Source of the DNA: Hymenobacter latericoloratus
GTDB lineage: Bacteria > Bacteroidota > Bacteroidia > Cytophagales > Hymenobacteraceae
Assembly (NCBI RefSeq): GCF_014199535.1
Contig: NZ_JACHNV010000002.1
Location: forward strand, 682,001 to 746,000
Length of the DNA stretch: 64,000 bases
Direction: 5' to 3'
Positions 62,431-64,000 of the stretch are shown piece after piece; position 1 is the first letter of the stretch; each line of letters opens with the position of its first letter. The notes under the pieces were generated by a model, which had not been told where the DNA came from, searched no databases, and saw only the letters and a program-made list of their open reading frames with translations. The position numbers and the translations under genes were made by a program.

Positions 62431-62438
62431 TATGTTTA
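62431..62438 (+). promoter_or_regulatory. Candidate -7 box (TATGTTTA) for the cold-shock gene
   Basis: It is close to TAnnTTTG, with a TTG 15 bases upstream. It would give a leader of about 100 bases, as is usual for cold-shock genes whose leader controls translation. The spacing is shorter than usual, so the call is weak. Nothing else is recognised between 62290 and 62546. Confidence 0.3.
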
Positions 62439-62546
62439 CACCGTTTAAGGCAAATTGTCTCGATTTCTCTACTCTCTATTCGCTTGCAGAATCAAAGTAG
62501 CGTTCCGTTGTCAGTTGCTTTCTTTTCATCCATTTCCTAAAGCATC

Positions 62547-62738
62547 ATGTCAACAGGAACCGTAAAATTCTTCAACGAAACCAAAGGTTTTGGTTTCATC
62601 AAAGACAACAGCACTGGCCAGGACATCTTCGTTCACGTAACCGGCCTCGTTGATGAAATCCGTGATAATGACACGGTAGAGTTTGAGGTAGAGCAAGGCC
62701 GTAAGGGCCTGAACGCCGTTCAGGTGCGCCGCGCCTAA
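62547..62738 (+). CDS. Cold-shock domain protein
   Basis: The 63-residue OB-fold protein has both RNA-binding motifs, KGFGFI and DIFVHV. It binds single-stranded RNA or DNA and melts RNA structure. The length is that of CspA proteins. A terminator follows directly, so it is a single-gene unit. Confidence 0.95.
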   Translation: MSTGTVKFFNETKGFGFIKDNSTGQDIFVHVTGLVDEIRDNDTVEFEVEQGRKGLNAVQVRRA

Positions 62739-62755
62739 CCGCTCCCTTTCTCTGA

Positions 62756-62794
62756 AAAACAAAAAAGCAGGCCGCCCGGCCTGCTTTTTTGTTT
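62756..62794. terminator. Terminator after the cold-shock gene
   Basis: AAAAAAGCAGGCCG pairs with CGGCCTGCTTTTTT and is followed by GTTT. It lies between convergent genes and works in both directions. Confidence 0.93.
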
Positions 62795-62818
62795 GCGCAT
62801 CTGCCAGAAGCAAGAATG

Positions 62819-63760
62819 CTACGCCTGCGAGGCGGCCAATACCTCCCGCACCGGAGTCCAGCGGATATCGGGGTAGCGGGCGTTGTCCAGGGGCTCCAGC
62901 TTCGGCCGGCCGCTGAACATGTTGTGCAGGTACTGCATGCCCTGCCAGGGCGGAAATACCTCCTTGGGGGCGGTCATAAGGGCTTTGGTCAGCTTGATGA
63001 CGTTTCCGAAAGCGGCTAGGCTACCCACCCGCAGCAGCTTAAACTCCCGGCCCGTAACGGCCTGGGCTGCCGCCTGCAGCCCCCGAATGCTGGCTACCTC
63101 GCCGGCTACGCGCAGGTAGCGGGGCGCGGTGGCATCGAGAGCGGCGGCGGCGGTAAAGGCGGCCGTATTGCGCATGGTGGTGAAGTCCAGGGGCTGGTCG
63201 GCGTCGCCCCAGTACACTACCCGTCGCAGCCCCATCAGAATAACCGGGGCCTGCCCAGTCAGCAGGTCCGTGAACATACCGTTGAGAATGGAAGTGGCCC
63301 GAATGGGGGCCTGATCCAGCCGGCGCTGAAACTCGCGGCGCAAATCGAGGTTGCGGTTGGAACCCTCGGGCAGCTTGGTGTAGTCAATGGAAAAGTCGGA
63401 GGGGATGAACCGGGGCACGTCCGCCGCCACGGCGGCCTCCAGCAGGCGCGTCTGGCCTTCCACAATTACCTCGCGCAGCCCCGACAACGCCGATACCACG
63501 CAGGCGGCGCCCTCACAGGCCTGCCGGAGCTGGTCGGCCTGGCTATAGTCAACCGCTACCAGTTCCACCCCCTGCAGGCGCAGCGAAGCGGCCTCGGCCG
63601 AGTCTTGGGTTTGTGGGCGCACCAGGGCCCGGACCGCTGCGCCGCGCTGCCGAAGATGGTGGGCAATCAGCAGGCCCAGGGCGCCGGTAGCGCCGGCCAG
63701 CACAATCCGGGCCGGCGCGGCGGCGGAAGCAGAGGAAAAAGTCAGATCAGGGGTGGTCAT
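62819..63760 (-). CDS. NmrA-like NAD(P)-binding protein
   Basis: The 313-residue protein starts at MTTPDLTFSS; the longer frame adds 17 unlikely residues. The Rossmann motif is VLAGATGALGLLIAHHL, followed by VVSALSGL and FIPSDFSIDY, as in NmrA and isoflavone-reductase-like atypical SDRs. Such proteins sense or use NAD(P)H. The natural substrate is unknown. Confidence 0.9.
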   Translation of the reverse strand: MTTPDLTFSSASAAAPARIVLAGATGALGLLIAHHLRQRGAAVRALVRPQTQDSAEAASLRLQGVELVAVDYSQADQLRQACEGAACVVSALSGLREVIVEGQTRLLEAAVAADVPRFIPSDFSIDYTKLPEGSNRNLDLRREFQRRLDQAPIRATSILNGMFTDLLTGQAPVILMGLRRVVYWGDADQPLDFTTMRNTAAFTAAAALDATAPRYLRVAGEVASIRGLQAAAQAVTGREFKLLRVGSLAAFGNVIKLTKALMTAPKEVFPPWQGMQYLHNMFSGRPKLEPLDNARYPDIRWTPVREVLAASQA

Positions 63761-64000
63761 CAGAAAGAAAACGATACGTAAGCGCCAACGGGTGGCGAAC
63801 AGGCGAAACATCAGCCCGGGCGGGCAGTTCGGCAGAGTGGAGCGTCCCTTGTAGTTTCCGGCTGCCCCCAGGGTAGGGCCCGCCCTGGAGGTGGTGCCCC
63901 ACTGCCACTGCTACTACCACCTGGCCCGGCGGAAAGTTATTGGGCGGTTTTCCGAAGGCTGCCAGCCCCATGCAGGGTGCGCCCCTGACCGGCGGAAGCA
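63761..64000. other. Window end, no gene recognised
   Basis: No credible gene start or end is visible. A small GC-rich hairpin (CAGGGTAGGGCCCGCCCTG) lies near 63870. The short - strand frame 63747-63971 has no recognisable features. Confidence 0.5.

Noticed and set aside
63747..63971. 74-codon frame at the window end on the - strand
   Set aside because: It overlaps the start of the NmrA-like gene, and its product has no domain or export signal.
1..64000. tRNA and rRNA genes
   Set aside because: No cloverleaf with a CCA-adjacent acceptor stem and GTTCRA-type T-loop, and no rRNA segments, could be found by eye in the gaps.

Overview
The window is high-GC DNA (one low-GC gene excepted) with SusC/SusD proteins, TAnnTTTG-like promoter candidates, few recognisable Shine-Dalgarno sites, YiaA, DUF4097 and sce7726 proteins. 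Together these point to a chromosomal segment of a Bacteroidota bacterium of the Cytophagales, most like Hymenobacter. That assignment rests on gene content and style, not on a database search. I saw no rRNA, tRNA, CRISPR array, phage or transposase gene.

Region 1 (1-14593) is a pectin and galacturonate locus on the + strand: the end of a SusC receptor, SusD, a KdgF-like cupin, a secreted pectinesterase-pectate lyase fusion, and the full isomerase pathway (UxaC, UxaB, UxaA, KdgK, KdgA) with an ExuT-type importer. Pectin fragments would be bound and cut outside, imported, and converted to pyruvate and glyceraldehyde-3-phosphate. It is followed by a secreted NTF2-like protein, fructose-1,6-bisphosphatase, an aldehyde dehydrogenase that may act on glyceraldehyde-3-phosphate, and a secreted double alpha/beta hydrolase (to 20162).

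Region 2 (20175-32597) is mixed. It holds an Lgt-like membrane protein fused to a beta-barrel-like tail, an SDR/DUF2867 protein, an sce7726 protein, a GT39/ArnT-like glycosyltransferase, the lysC-lysA pair, a glutathione peroxidase and an M28 peptidase.

Region 3 (32758-39479, - strand) is a biotin operon: bioB, bioF, a metallophosphoesterase, bioD, bioA and a beta-ketoacyl synthase. The synthase carries an in-frame insertion that looks like a member of a local GGTGA repeat family.

Region 4 (39740-51008) holds Maa, YiaA, RluF with a long basic tail, a serine hydrolase broken by one TGA, YebC, a ureohydrolase (HutG-like), a DUF4097 protein, an MBL-fold hydrolase and the Pgi of the transaldolase-linked type.

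Region 5 (51174-54084) is a small envelope-protein cluster: a second DUF4097 protein, two lipoproteins with identical signal peptides but different low-complexity tails, and two tiny membrane or secreted peptides sharing an LGAANR motif. Region 6 (54267-63760) has hutU, an AT-rich AbiJ-NTD4 gene (the clearest transferred gene), an F420-reductase-like protein, a lipoprotein, a GNAT protein, DUF1624 and DUF5694 proteins, a cold-shock protein and an NmrA-like protein.

A second layer of structure is a set of long intergenic inverted repeats. One family (core GTCATnCYGAGC) has at least six well-paired copies plus degenerate and nested ones. Its subfamilies differ in sequence but keep both arms complementary. 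There are also a GGTGA family, a G-rich family, and a single 95-base inverted repeat at 26759-27076.
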